Assembly (NCBI RefSeq): GCF_007289895.1
Contig: NZ_CP041661.1
Span: 496,001-560,000, forward strand
Reading direction: 5' to 3'
From: Catenovulum sediminis
GTDB taxonomy: Bacteria > Pseudomonadota > Gammaproteobacteria > Enterobacterales > Alteromonadaceae
DNA: 64,000 bases
A program made the position numbers and the translations under genes. The notes under the pieces were generated by a model. It ran no database searches and was not told where the DNA came from. It saw nothing but the letters and a program-made list of their open reading frames with translations. This document shows positions 1 through 15,000 of this stretch, piece by piece (the stretch's first letter is position 1; every line of letters starts with the position of its first letter).

Positions 1-3000
1 AAGAAGTAGACGTCATCACTAGCATCTAGCAGCACGCTGAAATCGGTGTTACTCTTCGCTTCTTGTAACGTCCATGGCGACAACACCAAAATATCTGCAC
101 GATATTGCTCAACGTTGCCTAGACCGTCATCTAAGTTTATCTCAACCGTAAGTTTGTCAGTACTCGGCACTTGCATTTTCAAACGGAATAAGTCGCTAGC
201 GATTAGGGTTCCATCGGCAGCAAATACTTGAATATCGGCGCTCTTAATTTGTTGAGAACCTATCTCTTGGACTTCAATATTAAGATTTGAATCAACAAAT
301 ATACTGCCTGGAATTCCATTCACTTGATAAGCAATTTTGCTTTGCTGTGGTAATACGCGAATACCCACTTCATCTTCAACAAAGGCATAATCATCTAATC
401 GGTATGCGCGAGTGCGCAAATAATAAGCATCGCTTTCTGACACAGCCGAAAGACGGAATGAAACGCTACCTAGTTGTTGGTTTACCACCCAATTACTCAC
501 AACATTGCGATTGAAATCTAATAACGCGACTTCAACAAAGGCGAATTCATTTGTGTCATAGCCGTTAACTTGGAATTGCGCATCGAGCCAATCACCTTCT
601 GTAAAGCGACTGTTATTGGCTGGTGCAAGTAACTTGATCTGACCTTGCTCGGGTTCGATTGCCGCAGTTGTTATTGCCGCGCTATAATCTCCTCCGTTTA
701 GCTCGATTTCTGTGGTTTGATTGGCCTGATTTGACAACCTAATCCAACCGGCCAGATCACCACCTTGGCTGACAAAAGCTTGGTTTAATCCAGAATGACT
801 TACCTGATAACTATTGATTCGAGCATCATTCGATAACTCAACTTTGCTAGGTAACAAGGCGTCGCTAGCATAATGTTTATCGGTTGGCTGTTGCGTTAGT
901 ACATTAGCATATGGGCTGTCATTTAAGCTCAACGTCTGTTCAACGATAGCGCCGCCTCGCTGTTGCACTTTTACGATCACACCATGGGCAAAATGGCTAC
1001 GAGCAACCAGATAAACAACTTTGTCTGCCACTCTTTGCTTTTTGCTTGGTAGTAATTGGCCATTATTATCTTCAAACCAAACTTGCGCTTGCGGATCAGA
1101 CACCTCTATCTGCAGATAATGAGGTAATTCCTCAGTTGTGATAACTGGGACATCCAATGAACGAGCCGACCATTGTTGACGCCAAATGCTTTGACCATCG
1201 GTAAACCAAGCAAACTGACTATTGGCACTGAGTTTTTCAATACCTTGCAAGTAACCAAGTGTTTGATTGCTATTTGATAAACGCCATAAAGCGCCATAGT
1301 CAGCGGAGACGATTTGCTTAGCTTCAACATCAGCTAAACGGTCGACGGATAATAATTCATGGTCTGTCGCTATTACATCAAGCTCAATTAAATCAGCGCT
1401 GCTGACTACAAATGGATAAACAGCTGACTTAGTCCACTGCTCTATTTGCGTTTCATTAATGGCTAGCTTATACGCACCCGGCTTGGCTTCCCAAGTTGCT
1501 ACGACTTGGGCTTCCAGTGAACTTAAATCAGTACCAATTCGTTGTAAGCTGAATTCAGTGAGTAACCAAAGATCATCAGCTAGTTCGACTAAGTCAACTA
1601 ACTGACTATCTAAAGTCATCAGCTTAAGCGGAACTAACGCATTGCTATCGACCATCCAAACTTGTAGTTTGTCGGCCAATTGCACAACTACATAGTTGTC
1701 CGAGATTAACTTAACATCGCCGAATAAACGTTGCTGGCTTATCGCAGAACCGTTTAGATCCCAACGTAATAAATCTTGATTACCGTTTTCGTCGATAACC
1801 GCCCATATGCCTTGACCATTAACCGCCAATTGCAGAACAGAACCTTGGTTTTGCTCAATTAAGCTGGTTGCACCTAAGCGAATTTGCAATCCGCCCTGCA
1901 ATTGATTGATACCAGCCACAAATTGTTGCTGACCCGGTATTGCTGCAAGGAAATCAATTACTTGCAACTTATCGTCTATTTGCAGTTCGATATGCTGTTG
2001 TTCGTCTAAGAACGCTAATTTCTCGATTGATGTAGATTGCAGTTTTTCGTTACCAGACACATCACGCAAGCGGCTTTCAATCGTCAGACTACCACTATCG
2101 TAATTTGTGCTGTAAACCCATGACTTGCCATCCAGTTTTCGAGTGGATTCAACACTGTTTTCACCATCTATAACCTTAAGCTCTGAATCTTCTGCAAAGT
2201 CTGGCATATCCTCAGGCAACTTGGCTGCAACTAAAACACTAGTGCCTTGTAAAACCTGACTTGAAGGTGAAGTGACTAACTCAACTTGTTGCTCAACGCT
2301 GTCATCGGCCAGAACATTAATAAACTTGCGGTCGATTAGGCCTTGATGCGAAAGCTCTAGCAACAAGACAAGATCTTGCCCAGTCGCTGGTAATTGGATG
2401 CCTTGCTTAAAGCGCTCCGGTAAATCTGCAGTGCGTTCGAGGTTAATGGTTTGATTGTTGACGTGATCCGGATCGCCGCCTACCAAAATATTAAGCTGGG
2501 CATTGTCGAGATTACGCAACAGCACTTCGATTTCTAATGGCTGTTTTTCACGCCATACAGAGCCATTAGCTGGATGAATTAGCCTTACTTCTGGCTCGCC
2601 GAGGGCAGCATCAAATGGCTGTAATGTAACCTGCTCAACTGAACTAATATTGCCGTTGGTATCAATAGCTCGGGCAAATACCGAAACAGGATCAGTAGAA
2701 GTCGGCTCAAGAGAATGTGAATTAACAAAGTCACTTTCAATATAGGTAGCTCCTGCATCGAATGAGACTTCGACTTTATCTATGCCGTACTTATCAAAAG
2801 TTTGGAATAGTAGTTCAGTTTCTTCATTAAGCGGGATCCTATCACCATCCTGCGGCGAGATTAGACTAATCGTTGGTGGCGTTTTGTCTTTGTATAAAGT
2901 AAAGCTATCTTCAATAACTTTAACCCCGGTATAGCCAAAGAAAGCTTGGATTTCGACAGGTTGTTGATAGGTATCGGGCTTATTACCTTGACCATCAAGC

Positions 3001-6000
3001 GGGATACTGCCGTTTAAATGCTGAACTTGAGCATAAGCATTTCCTAGACCTTGATGATGCAAATCTGCGTGATACCAACTTTGGTTGATTCTGATATCGG
3101 CGCTATTAATTAAGTCAGTGTCTCCGGTAAATTCAAACTTCACTTGAGAAGCCGTTAACTCTTCGACTTCGAGTGGCGTTGTGCTCACTGCTGAAATTTC
3201 AATGTTAGGATCGACAATACTGGCGTTAAAGCTTGCTTCGGAGAAATTACCGTTGCCATCGATGGTTTTACTTCTTACCACTAATTGCGGTGCAAACGCT
3301 TCTAGAATTCTTAATTCAAAACGGCCTTGTGTTGCTGATAGCTCGTTACCAAAACTAACGCCGCCATCGGTAGACACTCTATATTTATGAATCAGTTGTG
3401 CCTGATAGTTGTCTTCAGCACTTAACTCAAAGCTATAGCTACGACCTCTTGTTAGTGACACCGATAGCGATAGAGCTTCACCTTGGCTGGTCAGTTGTGT
3501 ATTTCTTGGTGCTAACCTATCTTCTGCTATAAACGCACTTTGCCAATTGCCATCAACCAAAGCCTGACTATGGTTTAAAACTTGATTGCCAGCTAAATCG
3601 GCAATGCCCTGCAAATGCGCGGTGTAAACTGCGTTATGCTCAAGTACTTGGTTTGGTTTAAGCGCCAAGCTAACTTGGTTATCTATAACGTTAAGTGTAA
3701 AGCGTGCAGAAATATCCTCCTCTGGCGCAACCGAATAATCCTGCTTGGATTTGATAACCGCAAAATCACTAACAGATACATTTTCGTTAAAGGTTAAAGT
3801 TAGCGGTTTAAAGTAGCTAAGCGCCTGCGATGAAACGAATCTTGGCTTAGTATCATCAACTCCAAGCAGTGTCGTAGAAGATGACTGTTGTTCTTGCGTT
3901 GATGGTTTGGTGATAACAACGCGATATTCAAATCCAGGTATGGCGGCTGGTGCCATAAAACTAAGCTGGCCAGCGCTTAATTCATAATTAACTTTATTAG
4001 TATTAGATAAAGGCTGGCTGCCATCAGCCAACACTAGATGAACACCCAGTTGTCCTTTAAGTCCTTCACCGGCTACTGTAATTCTATTACCACCACTATC
4101 GCTTAATCTGTCATCGGCAACACTGTTATCAGAATGAATAGCACTAATGGCTAATGCCTGATCAACCTGTAATGCTGCTGGTAAAGCTACTTGTTTATTT
4201 ACGTAGCTAGCTTCAACACTCAGTAACGCGGCATCGCTAAACGCATGACTGAAACGTATCACTTGGCCGCTACTGTCTACTTCAAAATCTGCTTGGTTAA
4301 AGGTCTGATTACCAATTTGAATAGATTCGAGTAAGTGCAGGTTAACACCAGCTAAACTAAAGTCAGTTGCCCGCCCAGTGATAGTGTAGTTAGGTGTCAA
4401 CTTTTCTAAATACGCATCTTCTGTTGGCAGAATATTGGCGACTTGCTGACTAACGCTTTGGTCAAATTGCACTTGTGCGCCATCTATACTCTGGACTGGC
4501 TGATTAAATAAGTGATTCGTTACACGGCTATCTAATACCCAGCTTTCAAGTGGAGTAAAGGCTAGTTGGCGACCATTAATTTGGCTAAAGCCCTGATGCT
4601 CTATCCCATTACTCTCGACGTTTAGTTCAACATTGCGCCAAGCTAGATTCTGTCCAGCAATATTGAAAGCTAACGAAACATATTCGGTATAGATATCACG
4701 ACGTTTATCGCGCCACATATTAGGCAATGGTAATGCTTGATGATAGAGCTTGCCCGATTGCAACCAATCTAGATAACTGCCTCGTAAACTGGTTTTTGCC
4801 AACTGATCTATACGAACAGCATCGGCATCCAAAGTCAGTAGCTCATTAATATCTAATTGGCCTGCAGACGCATCTAAATCGAATAGCTGGATCTGACCTT
4901 CACTAAATAGTGCGGCTAATTCTCCGCTTAGCTGCCAAATGCCTTCTTTAACAAAACTCGTTTGACCTTGTAATTCGTAGCTAGGGGCAAAGTAGCTGCC
5001 ATTGCGTTGCCATAACGCCAAGCTATCATCGCCCACCAATAATAGATTGTCGGCATTTACAACCAGCTGTTCTATATTTTGCTGACTGTCAAAACGCGCT
5101 TTTTCGTTGGTAATGATCCCAGCATCTAACACTACGATTTCAGTACCAGACACCAAAACTAACTCACCATCGAAAAGTTGCCATTGTTCGACATTGTCTA
5201 AAGCTAACTGCCAGTTAGGGCTGTTGGTATTAGCCTGATATAAACTGGAATTAACTTGTGCAAACAACACGCCGCTGTCTATCGCTAAATTGCTGAAATC
5301 CAGTTGCGCTTGGTTGTAAATTTGATGAATCGTTTCTAGGGCATAAGGATTTATATAGTCCAGTAAAACGACGTTACCATTTTGTAGTTGAGCTGCAATA
5401 TAACGCTTATCAAGCGCTATATTTTTGATAGTAGACGGAAGTGTTGTACGACTTAATAACACTGGTGAGCTATCGGCTAGAGTCGATTGTAAGTAGATAT
5501 CAGCGCCAATTGCACTCACGACAATGTCCCCTACTCGCGCCATATCAGTTACACCAGAACGGCTATATTCGTTAACTGGCAAATAAACAAACAGTGTTTC
5601 ATCGATCACTTGATCTAATCGATTGGCATTATTAGACACTGAAATTCGCAGTGAACCAACCATGTTATCAGGGATGGCAACACTCAAGGTTTGCTCATCA
5701 ACTAATTTGACGTCACTTGCTAAAACATCATTGATCCAAACCTGAGTGATATTGCTTAACCCAGCACCGCGAATCCCAATACGGTTGTACTGCCCTAGGT
5801 GTAATGACTTATCAGCATCAACTAATCGGTTATCTGTATATTCACCAATCTGTTCAATACTTGGATCAGCAATATAAGTAAAAGAAGCAGGTAATTGCGC
5901 AGATAACCAATCTTGACTGATTCGTAGGCCAACTAATAAATTCTCAGTTGGCGAGGTATCTAATGCTGGAATGGTTAGCTGAATTTCACTGTCACTGACC

Positions 6001-9000
6001 AAGGTAAATTGGTCATTCGCAAATACTTGCTGACCTAATTGCACACGAGTATCTGCGCTGAATCCTTGACCAAATAGACTGATGGTTTCGCCACCGCGCC
6101 AACTGGCTTGCTGCGGTTCTACTCTATCAATCGACAGCGCTTGGCTGTTTTGGTTGATTATATAACTGCGGTAATCAGCGCCCAGCTTCACTCCGTTTAA
6201 ATCTGCCACTAATTGGCTAACGATTAGTAAGTAGCGCTTTTTATCTTCTAGTGGTTGCGCTGGTACGAAGTATACTTCGCTGCCCCACTGGCTTAGCTTA
6301 TGCTGCCATGTACCAGCCACAGGAAGGTCATCCAAGGTCAGTTTAAATAGCTGGTGTGCCGATTGTTGGAACTGATTTTGATTTAAGATGCGGTTAAAGC
6401 TTAGGGCGATATATTGACCTTGGGATAATACCCCGCCAACATCTGGCGTTTGCTCAATGATATCTAATCTGTCATTTTCAATTGTATTTAAACCACCACC
6501 CAAACGCGCATAACTTTGACCTTGCTGCACAGGGCTTTCTATCGCTTCACCACGGCTATTTTGAGCGTAAGACGTTGCCGCATAGATAACACCTGGGCCA
6601 ATTGCAACATCATTAACCGCACCAGTCACCGAAAAATAATGAACTAACTTTGGTCTGCTTCGATAGTTCTGGTTTAACCAACCAGATATATCAAACAGTT
6701 GTAAGTCGCCATGCCCAGCGGCGACATACAGTGTTTGCCCGCTGCGGAGCATCTTGCCTGCGTAAATATCGCCTTGTCGAATAAGATAAGACAAGTTCAA
6801 ACTGGCTAGATGCGCATTTTCAGATTGCGCCGCACTATCGAACAATTCAACAGTCGCCTGCGAGCCAGTTGAGATAAGAGCTAAATCACCGTGAATAATT
6901 AAATCATCAGCCGTGTAGCTAAAGCCAAATTGATCTGTCAACTTAATACTACTCTCAATCTGGTATAAACCTGTCACCAATTCAATGGCTTGTAGTTGAT
7001 TAATTTGGTTTTGTACTAACCACAATTTATCTTCAGCTATTTTGATTAGATCAATCGCCGCACCCAGTTCTTGGCTAGTTAGCTGTTTAATACGCTCAAG
7101 TTCTAACTTTTCATCTAAACGGAAAACAGATACGTCATCTTCGGTCGCTACAAAAATAAGCCTACCATCACTTGCCAACCCGGTAATAGGCGCAGTCATT
7201 TGATAGGTACGATGCAGGCTTGGCTCGGCTGACAAGGTCAAATCAAATTGAGTTAACGTATTACTACCTGCCGCGTATAAGAACTGCTCAGTCTTAACCG
7301 AATGAGTAAATCCACTCGGCGCTAAACTAGTTTTGAAATGGTAAGGTTTAGTTTCAGCTGCAGTTTCTTTATTTATAACGATTGGCGCAACAGGGTTACT
7401 TACATCCGCCACCATTAACATAGCATTGTTAGAGGTTAATTCTGAGACTACCTCTCCCTGGTTATCAAATACCTGATAACCACCACCACTTAGCAAATAA
7501 AGTAATTGGTCATCGGCAACAATATTAGATAGCGGTGATTGCTCTTCACCTGCTACATCGACACTTGCTAACTCTCTACCTGCATAGAAGTAATCTTTTA
7601 GCGTCGCGACTTCATCAGGGAATTGCGGATTAACGGCTGTGATATCCCCATAACCAAATTGACCAGATGGAGCGGTAATGTTCGCTAACCAACTAGATTC
7701 CGACTGATAGTGGTTTACGGGTTTGTTATTGATGAAAATTTGCGTGTTAGGGGTAAATCCATAACCGTTGAGCGTAATTTGATTACCGCCTTGTGGAGGA
7801 CCAGTTGGTGGATTCATATCTTGTAACGCCAGTTGCGGCATAATTAGCGCAGCGCCAACTTTTTTGGCAGACAAACCAGCTTTATTGATTTCAACAGTTA
7901 ATGGGGCAACTACATTAGCCGAAACCCATTGTGGGAATTTGAACGTTATCTCGCTATCAGTAACCTGAGCGATATCACTGCCATCAACCTGTATGTCCCC
8001 TACGGTAATTTGAATAGCTTGCGCATCAGTGCCAAATCCAAGCCCATATAATTTGGCAAGCTCAGTTCCATCTGCATGGAAATAATGTCCAGAGTCCGTA
8101 AGAGTGCCTTGACCACTTACTTGACGCGCAACCCGAGTAATTTGCGGACGCGTTTCATCGATATAGTTGAAATGTCGATTGTAAGTTAGCGCTAATGTGT
8201 TGCCATTTACACTTTGTAAGTCGCCATCAACACTTAACGAAACACCATTTGAGATATCAACACCTTGGTGAATTTCAATCAATAATTCGGCACCAGAAAT
8301 AAAATTAGTCGCTGCGATAGTATAGTCATCCGGTTGCAGTGGTTGACCATTGGTCGATAATTCAATAACTCGTTGCAAATGCTCTGGCTGAGTATTAATT
8401 CTGCTATTCAATCGAATCGATATGACTTCTTGCTGCGCTAAATTTTCGCCAGTTGCTGGCGTTACGTGAGTTATGGCTAACTGGCTAGCTGGCAAGAATA
8501 CCACGCCATCGCCATCCGAAGTTAAAATATTACCTTGAACATCTGCTAATACCGAAGCATCCTCCGCTTGTTGCCAGTAATATCTATTATAGCCTTGACC
8601 TTCAACATATTGGTACATAGTTAGGCCGTCGTTATCACCTACTGTAATTTGTCCTGCAACAACTTGTAAACGCGTTAAGCCACTTGCGCTATCTTCACCT
8701 AAATCAAATATTGTTGGTTCGAAATTTGACTGTTCCAGTTGCTCAAATACGGCGAGTTTTTGCTTACCCTCTTGTGCAAACACAACGTATAACGCACCTT
8801 CAAACCAAGACATTGATTGAGGTTGACCCGCTAATGTACCTTGGCTAAATTGTATTGTTTGATAACCGAGTGGCTGATCAAATTCTGGATCGCCAATGTC
8901 AAAGAAACGAATGAAGCCGTCACCAAGATCACTAATTGATAACGAGGCCAAAACGCCTTTAGATTGATCCAGCGTCAAGTCTACAGTTTTGTAGCCAGCG

Positions 9001-12000
9001 ATTGGTAAATACTTAACAATAAATGGCTGCTCAGTTTGACCAACATCAACCACAGTTAAGCCATTAGCACCATTAGCGACGAAGGCTAATGAGTCAACAA
9101 CGGCTAATTGATATACTGGCTCTGATAGGCTGAGTTGAGCTAAACGAATAGGTTGCTCTTGAATAGAAAGATCGTAAACTTCAATCCCAGATTCCATAAG
9201 ATAAGGGTTAGAGTCTGAGACTTTTCCACCTTTTACGCCAACATAAAGTAAATCATCAACATTAGCTAATGCGCCAATTTGCATGGGTGGATAGTTCGGT
9301 AAATCAATGCTTTCGCCAGCTGGAAGGGTATAGCTGAATTCACCAACTGAAACCTCTTGCCCAGCCATTAATAACGCGACTTGGTAAATACCCGGAACTT
9401 CGACCGCTGGCGCAATAAATTCAAATAACTGCGGAGTAACTACGTCATCCTTTAGGTCTCGGTTGCTACTACCAGCATCGGCTAATTGCGTAACCAGTTC
9501 GTTGCCTAAAGCATCGCGCAACATTATTTTGCTACCCGGTGCAATAACTGGAGAATCGGCATTAATAGTGATTTTATAGCCACCTTGCATATTGCCTGAA
9601 GTACGCGAGAGACTTAACTTAGCATTAAGACTATTTGCTAAATAAACCACACCGCCAAGATAGATATCCTGCAGAGAACCATTGTAAACCGAAATGCTTA
9701 CTTGATGACCAAGCGCCAAAGGTAATAACTCAAGCGTCTTAGAATTCACTTGTAAGTGCGTTTCATCAACAAAAATACTCTCAACTAAATATGGCCCAAA
9801 ATAAACTTCGCTATCTGAGGTAAACCCGCTACCCAAAATATCAATATTATGTTCATGGCCATGGTGGACAATTCCATTGTCAACTTGCGCAATTTGCGGT
9901 TGAATTTCCTGACTTAAATAAAATTCATGTTGTACCGCTCGCCATAAACCCGTGCCAGCTACTGTTCTGACATCGGCAATTCGTAGTGACAATAATTGTT
10001 CAGCACTTTGTTCGAGAGCTGAATTAACGGTTAACGTAAACTGACTAGCACTTGTGCCATTGCTATCAAGTGGTGACAAAGTAAAGTCAACCGCATTACC
10101 AGCAGTATCAAGCAATGTCAGTTGCACTGAATCCAATTCGACAAATTGATTGAAGCGGAATTTCAATGGTTGGCTTTGGCTTAATGTTCCTAACTGGCTA
10201 ACATTAAAATCAAGCACGACAGCCCCTGGCAGCTCCATGCTCGTCACACCTTGTTTGCGGCTAGCCAATAGCAAACCTTGCTTAAATATATCCGTTGCTA
10301 GCGTTTTTTCAGTGTTGCCTGCACTTACAAGTTCTGGTTCACTTAAATTAATTAAGTCGTATACCGCAAAACCGCCGTGGTCACCTGAAACAATTAATAA
10401 ATTTGCGTATAAGCTCAATTTGACCGCGCTAAATGGCGCTGACTGAATATCAGAATTAATTTGCAACCAAGTTTTGCTATCAGCCTGCTCGACAGGGAAT
10501 ATAGCCACGCCTGCTTCGCCATGAGCTGTGATTAGATGTTGACCATACTGCACAGCATCATAAATATTGGCTGCAAATGGGATCTCACGTAGCAAGCTTG
10601 GATCTGTTAAAGATTGAATAACTAAATTGTGTTGTGTATCTACTGTCCCTTGAACTTGTTCTGCAGTATTACGTTCCGGGCAGAGAGTCCCTTTTTTCCA
10701 CGTAACACCGCCAGCAACACCACCAGAGACTAATTGCCCATTAGCATTGATAAAGCTAACCGCTGAGCCATTCGTTTTATAGCTCGAAGGTAATTGAACC
10801 GGATCCGTCGGATAAGAGTAATTTATTGCAACCGTATTACCTAAACTGCCAGAATCAATATTAAATTCACATGGCAACTTGGGTATTACCGCTGAAGAGC
10901 CATAGGTAGCCGTCAGCAACAAGTCATCTTCAACAACAAAGCCTGATACTAAACCTCCGACATTTTCTTGATTAATCACTTGCAGTCCGCGCTGCTCGTC
11001 CAAGTTAAGTTTTGCAATACCACCTGCGCCTGAACTGACATACAAACGTTTGCGAAGCACATCTTCTTCTAGCTCAGTTGTTGCTTGCAATTGAATAGAA
11101 TCAACCGCAAAAGTATAAGAATAGTCATTACTGGAGGTTAAATGACTCTGTTCTTGATCCGTTAACGGATCACCCAATATTTGTTTAGCCGTTATTTGTC
11201 TTACTCTATTGGTTTCAACAACTTCGGAGATTTTTGCAGGGTCAGAAGGTAAAGAACTAGCGCCACCAACCATCACAGGGCGAGTAATATCCTGTAGGTT
11301 GTAACTAACGGCCAAGAGTTTTTCAACGAAGTTAACCGAGTCTATTAACTGCGTATTATGACCATCTACAAAATAACCAGACGAGGAAATAGCTACCCCC
11401 GAGTCTTGATCAACCCATATATCGACTGGGTTAACATTTTCGCCTTTGACATGACTAAACTTACGCAAGCCATAGCCAAGTTGGATGACATTGCTGGTTA
11501 CTTCATCACCGTAGCGATTACCGACAACTAAACTGTATTTCCCCGGTAATGATCTTGGAGCAACAAAGCGTAATGTATTGTTCGACTCTACTTTGATATC
11601 CGTTACTGGCGTTGAGCCAACAGAAATGTTGATACCCGGCATGACCGTGTTACCTGGCTCAAACCCTGTACCTGACAAGGTGATCCACTCACCGCCATTC
11701 GCTTGCGTCCAGCTCGGCTGCAACCGTTCAATGGCAAGAGCCTCATCGACGATAAAGGCACCATTGAGTTCCGCAAGTTTACTAGCTCCAGAAAACTCTA
11801 CTTCAACGGTGACTTTGTATAAACCCGGCTGACTAATATGGTTAACCTCAGCATCCATCAAGGCGACTCGTTCGTTATCTTGATCTTGACGGACTTCGAT
11901 AATAGAAGCCTGTACTCCTCCTACATATACTTTCAAACTATCATATTGCGCCGGTAAACCCACAACACCGACGGTAAATTGCTGCGAGCTAGCGACTAAC

Positions 12001-15000
12001 ATACGTCGTGGTAACACTTGACCAATTTGCAACTCGGATTGCTCAACCTGCGTATTTAACCAAGTAAAACTATGTGCTTGCCCTTGTTGTAATTCATATA
12101 AAGTAATATAACCGTCGGTAACAGGTTTAACTGATTTAACACCTTGTAGGATATCCAGCTGCAATGATGATCCATCATCGATTGACTGGCTAGGCAGTGG
12201 ATACACGATGGCATCGTTACCAACCAATTCAACTCGTGAGTTAACAAGTTGACCATTGTGGGTTAAAACAAACTTGTCTTGGTTATCACTGTATTGGGCG
12301 ATGTCTTTATTAAATCTAACTCTAATAGCGCCAGCATCATCATCAGCAAACACAACATTTGAACTCGGTTCTACCGCATGCACTTTAAGCGCAACATCAT
12401 TGTATGTCGAAACGCGATTTAACGATTTACCTTCTAGAACGGTATAACCAGAACCAATAATTGAGTATGGTGTACTGATAATTTGCGTTGTTGCGTAGCC
12501 TTGTTGCGCTTGCAAGCTCTCTAAAACTAATGGTTGACTAGGTCTGGTAACATCTATTGCTGCCACACCTTTGTCACCCAATGCGACGTAAAGCAAATTA
12601 CCTTGTATGGCAACATCATGGATTGCGCCTAAAGTGTCGATTCGAGTGAGTAATCGAGGCTCATGAGGCTGGCTGACATCAATAATCAGTAAACCTAACT
12701 CGCCAGCCGCCGCGAATAAATAATTCCCCTCAATGGCAAGTTTTGACGCTGGATAAGGTATGCTAGCTATGGTATTAAAGCCATCCACAGCATTGTTTGA
12801 TACAACATAAATACCACCCGAATTAACATCGTCTGTTGAAACGAGTTGTTGCACAAAATCGTAATCACCAGATGCAACATAATAAACTGAACTGGTGTGA
12901 GGCAATTCATGTTCAACAATGTCTAGAGCGAAATGCTGGTTAGGTAAGGTCAATTGGTCAACTTGGTATAGTTTACTGTGCAAGTAACCATCTACGACGA
13001 CAATACCTTGCTCTCCGTTTGCGACTAGCACTTTATGGTTATCAGCAATAACAGAGGTTGCTGATGTACCGATTAGAGGATAATCTGCCACCAAGTGAGT
13101 TCGAGACGGTTGCAACTCATCAAAAGCGTATATAAATAGCTTACTGGCTTGCGAGCTACCTGCCGAATCGATTTGATTGGCGGTAATAAAGACTTTATCA
13201 GCACTACGTTCAAAATAGCCTTGGATCGAAGTTGCCTGCCACCCTTGTGGCAATTCAATATGTGAAACAAGACGATCTTCAACACCGTCACCATCTATAT
13301 CAATGGTTTCTAATAAGTCAGCTGGTGTTAGAGGATTTTGTGCATTATTAACGAAGCTCGAACCATCGATATTATAAACATAAACCCCAAACTCACTTGC
13401 CGCGACGAATAAGTAGCTACCAGTAGGATCAAGCCAAGTATCTCGTACTATCCCTTGCCCACTTATGTTGGCTTGACTCGGTTGTTGATAAGTAAATGCG
13501 TTATTGAGTGTCAGGCGGTTGCCACCTATGTAGTTAACCGATATATCAACTTGACCAATACGATTGGCAGGCGCAGTGACTTCTAGTGTTTGGTTATCGA
13601 TAACTTTGTAATCGGTTGCTAGAACGTCACCAAATCTTACTTCTATATTTTGTGCACCTGGGGTGAAACCACGGCCGTTGATCCGTATTTTTTGACCTCC
13701 AGCTAAACTGCCCGAAGTAACATCAATATCCAATAACACCAGAGGTTCGATATAAACAAAAGCCCCAAGTAATGAATCAGACATACCGTTGCTGTTTACA
13801 ACTTTGATATATGAAGCACCCGCCAAGCTAGCAGGAATCTGTATTGTATAAAGAGTGCCATCGCTAACTCTTTCTTCAGCCGTTACCGTGGCGTTACCTG
13901 TAGCCACCTCAAACCTTGCTTGCTCACCATTTTTAACCAATACTTTTAATTCGCCACCATAAATCGAAATCCCCTTGGTTTGTACTTCAATAATTTCTGG
14001 TGGAGTACCTGATGCATTCGCGGTAATAAAGTTTATCGTTTGATTAACTAAACCAAGAGTACGACGGCTTAACGGCTCTGAACTTAAACGTATTTGGTAC
14101 TGAGTGTTCGCCAATAACCCGGTATCAGGTATTAATTCGATTTTGTTGTCTAGCAGGTTGAAATCAAAAGTAACAGGGACACCTGTTTCAGAACCATCTA
14201 AGTGCACAAACTGGATATAAGTCTCGACAAACTCTTGCACAGTTTGACCTTCAGGAACTTTAACAGCTTGAGCAAACTGTAAGACAATATTAGTCGCTGG
14301 GTCGAACTTAGAGTCAATCGCAGGTTGTACTGCCACTAAGTCATTAAGCAAAGTATCTGTTATGGATAAATGAGAGTGGTTCTTATCGCTATTCCAAGCA
14401 GAAACAATCAGGCCATCTTGACTCAATCGAGACTGAGCAACTAGGCAATCCCGGCTCTGGCACTCAAACAATTCATACATATCAGCCATGCGCAGAACAT
14501 CATGGTTTTCAGTATCAAATACTGAGATGTATGCCACTTGCGGTTGAGTTTCATTACCTAGCACTAATCTAGTTTGTGTCGCGGTATTGGCTAGACTGTT
14601 TATAGTGACTAAACGCCCCGGAACAGAAAAACCGAATGTATCAATAACTCCAGCCTCGTTCGGCTGGTTGTGAGACCAAATATCCTTTGTTAAAATCGAA
14701 GCCGAATGATGACTAATATTTAAATTGTCATTAACCGCAAATTGGCCACTTATATTGTCAATTTTAGTAATAGGTAAATGCGGTAGTCTAAGGTCTAAAC
14801 TAAATCGACCCAGCTGAGCGCCTTCACTAGAATCCGCGGTAAAAATTAAACGCTGATCCACAACGGCCATATCAATAACGTTAAACTTAACTTGCTGATC
14901 AGCCGTGGCTAAGGTTGCAATGGTTTTAAGCGCAGATACGCGATTACCATCTCGAATATATAGATTGATCCCTGAATCTTCACTAGACGCAATCAATAAC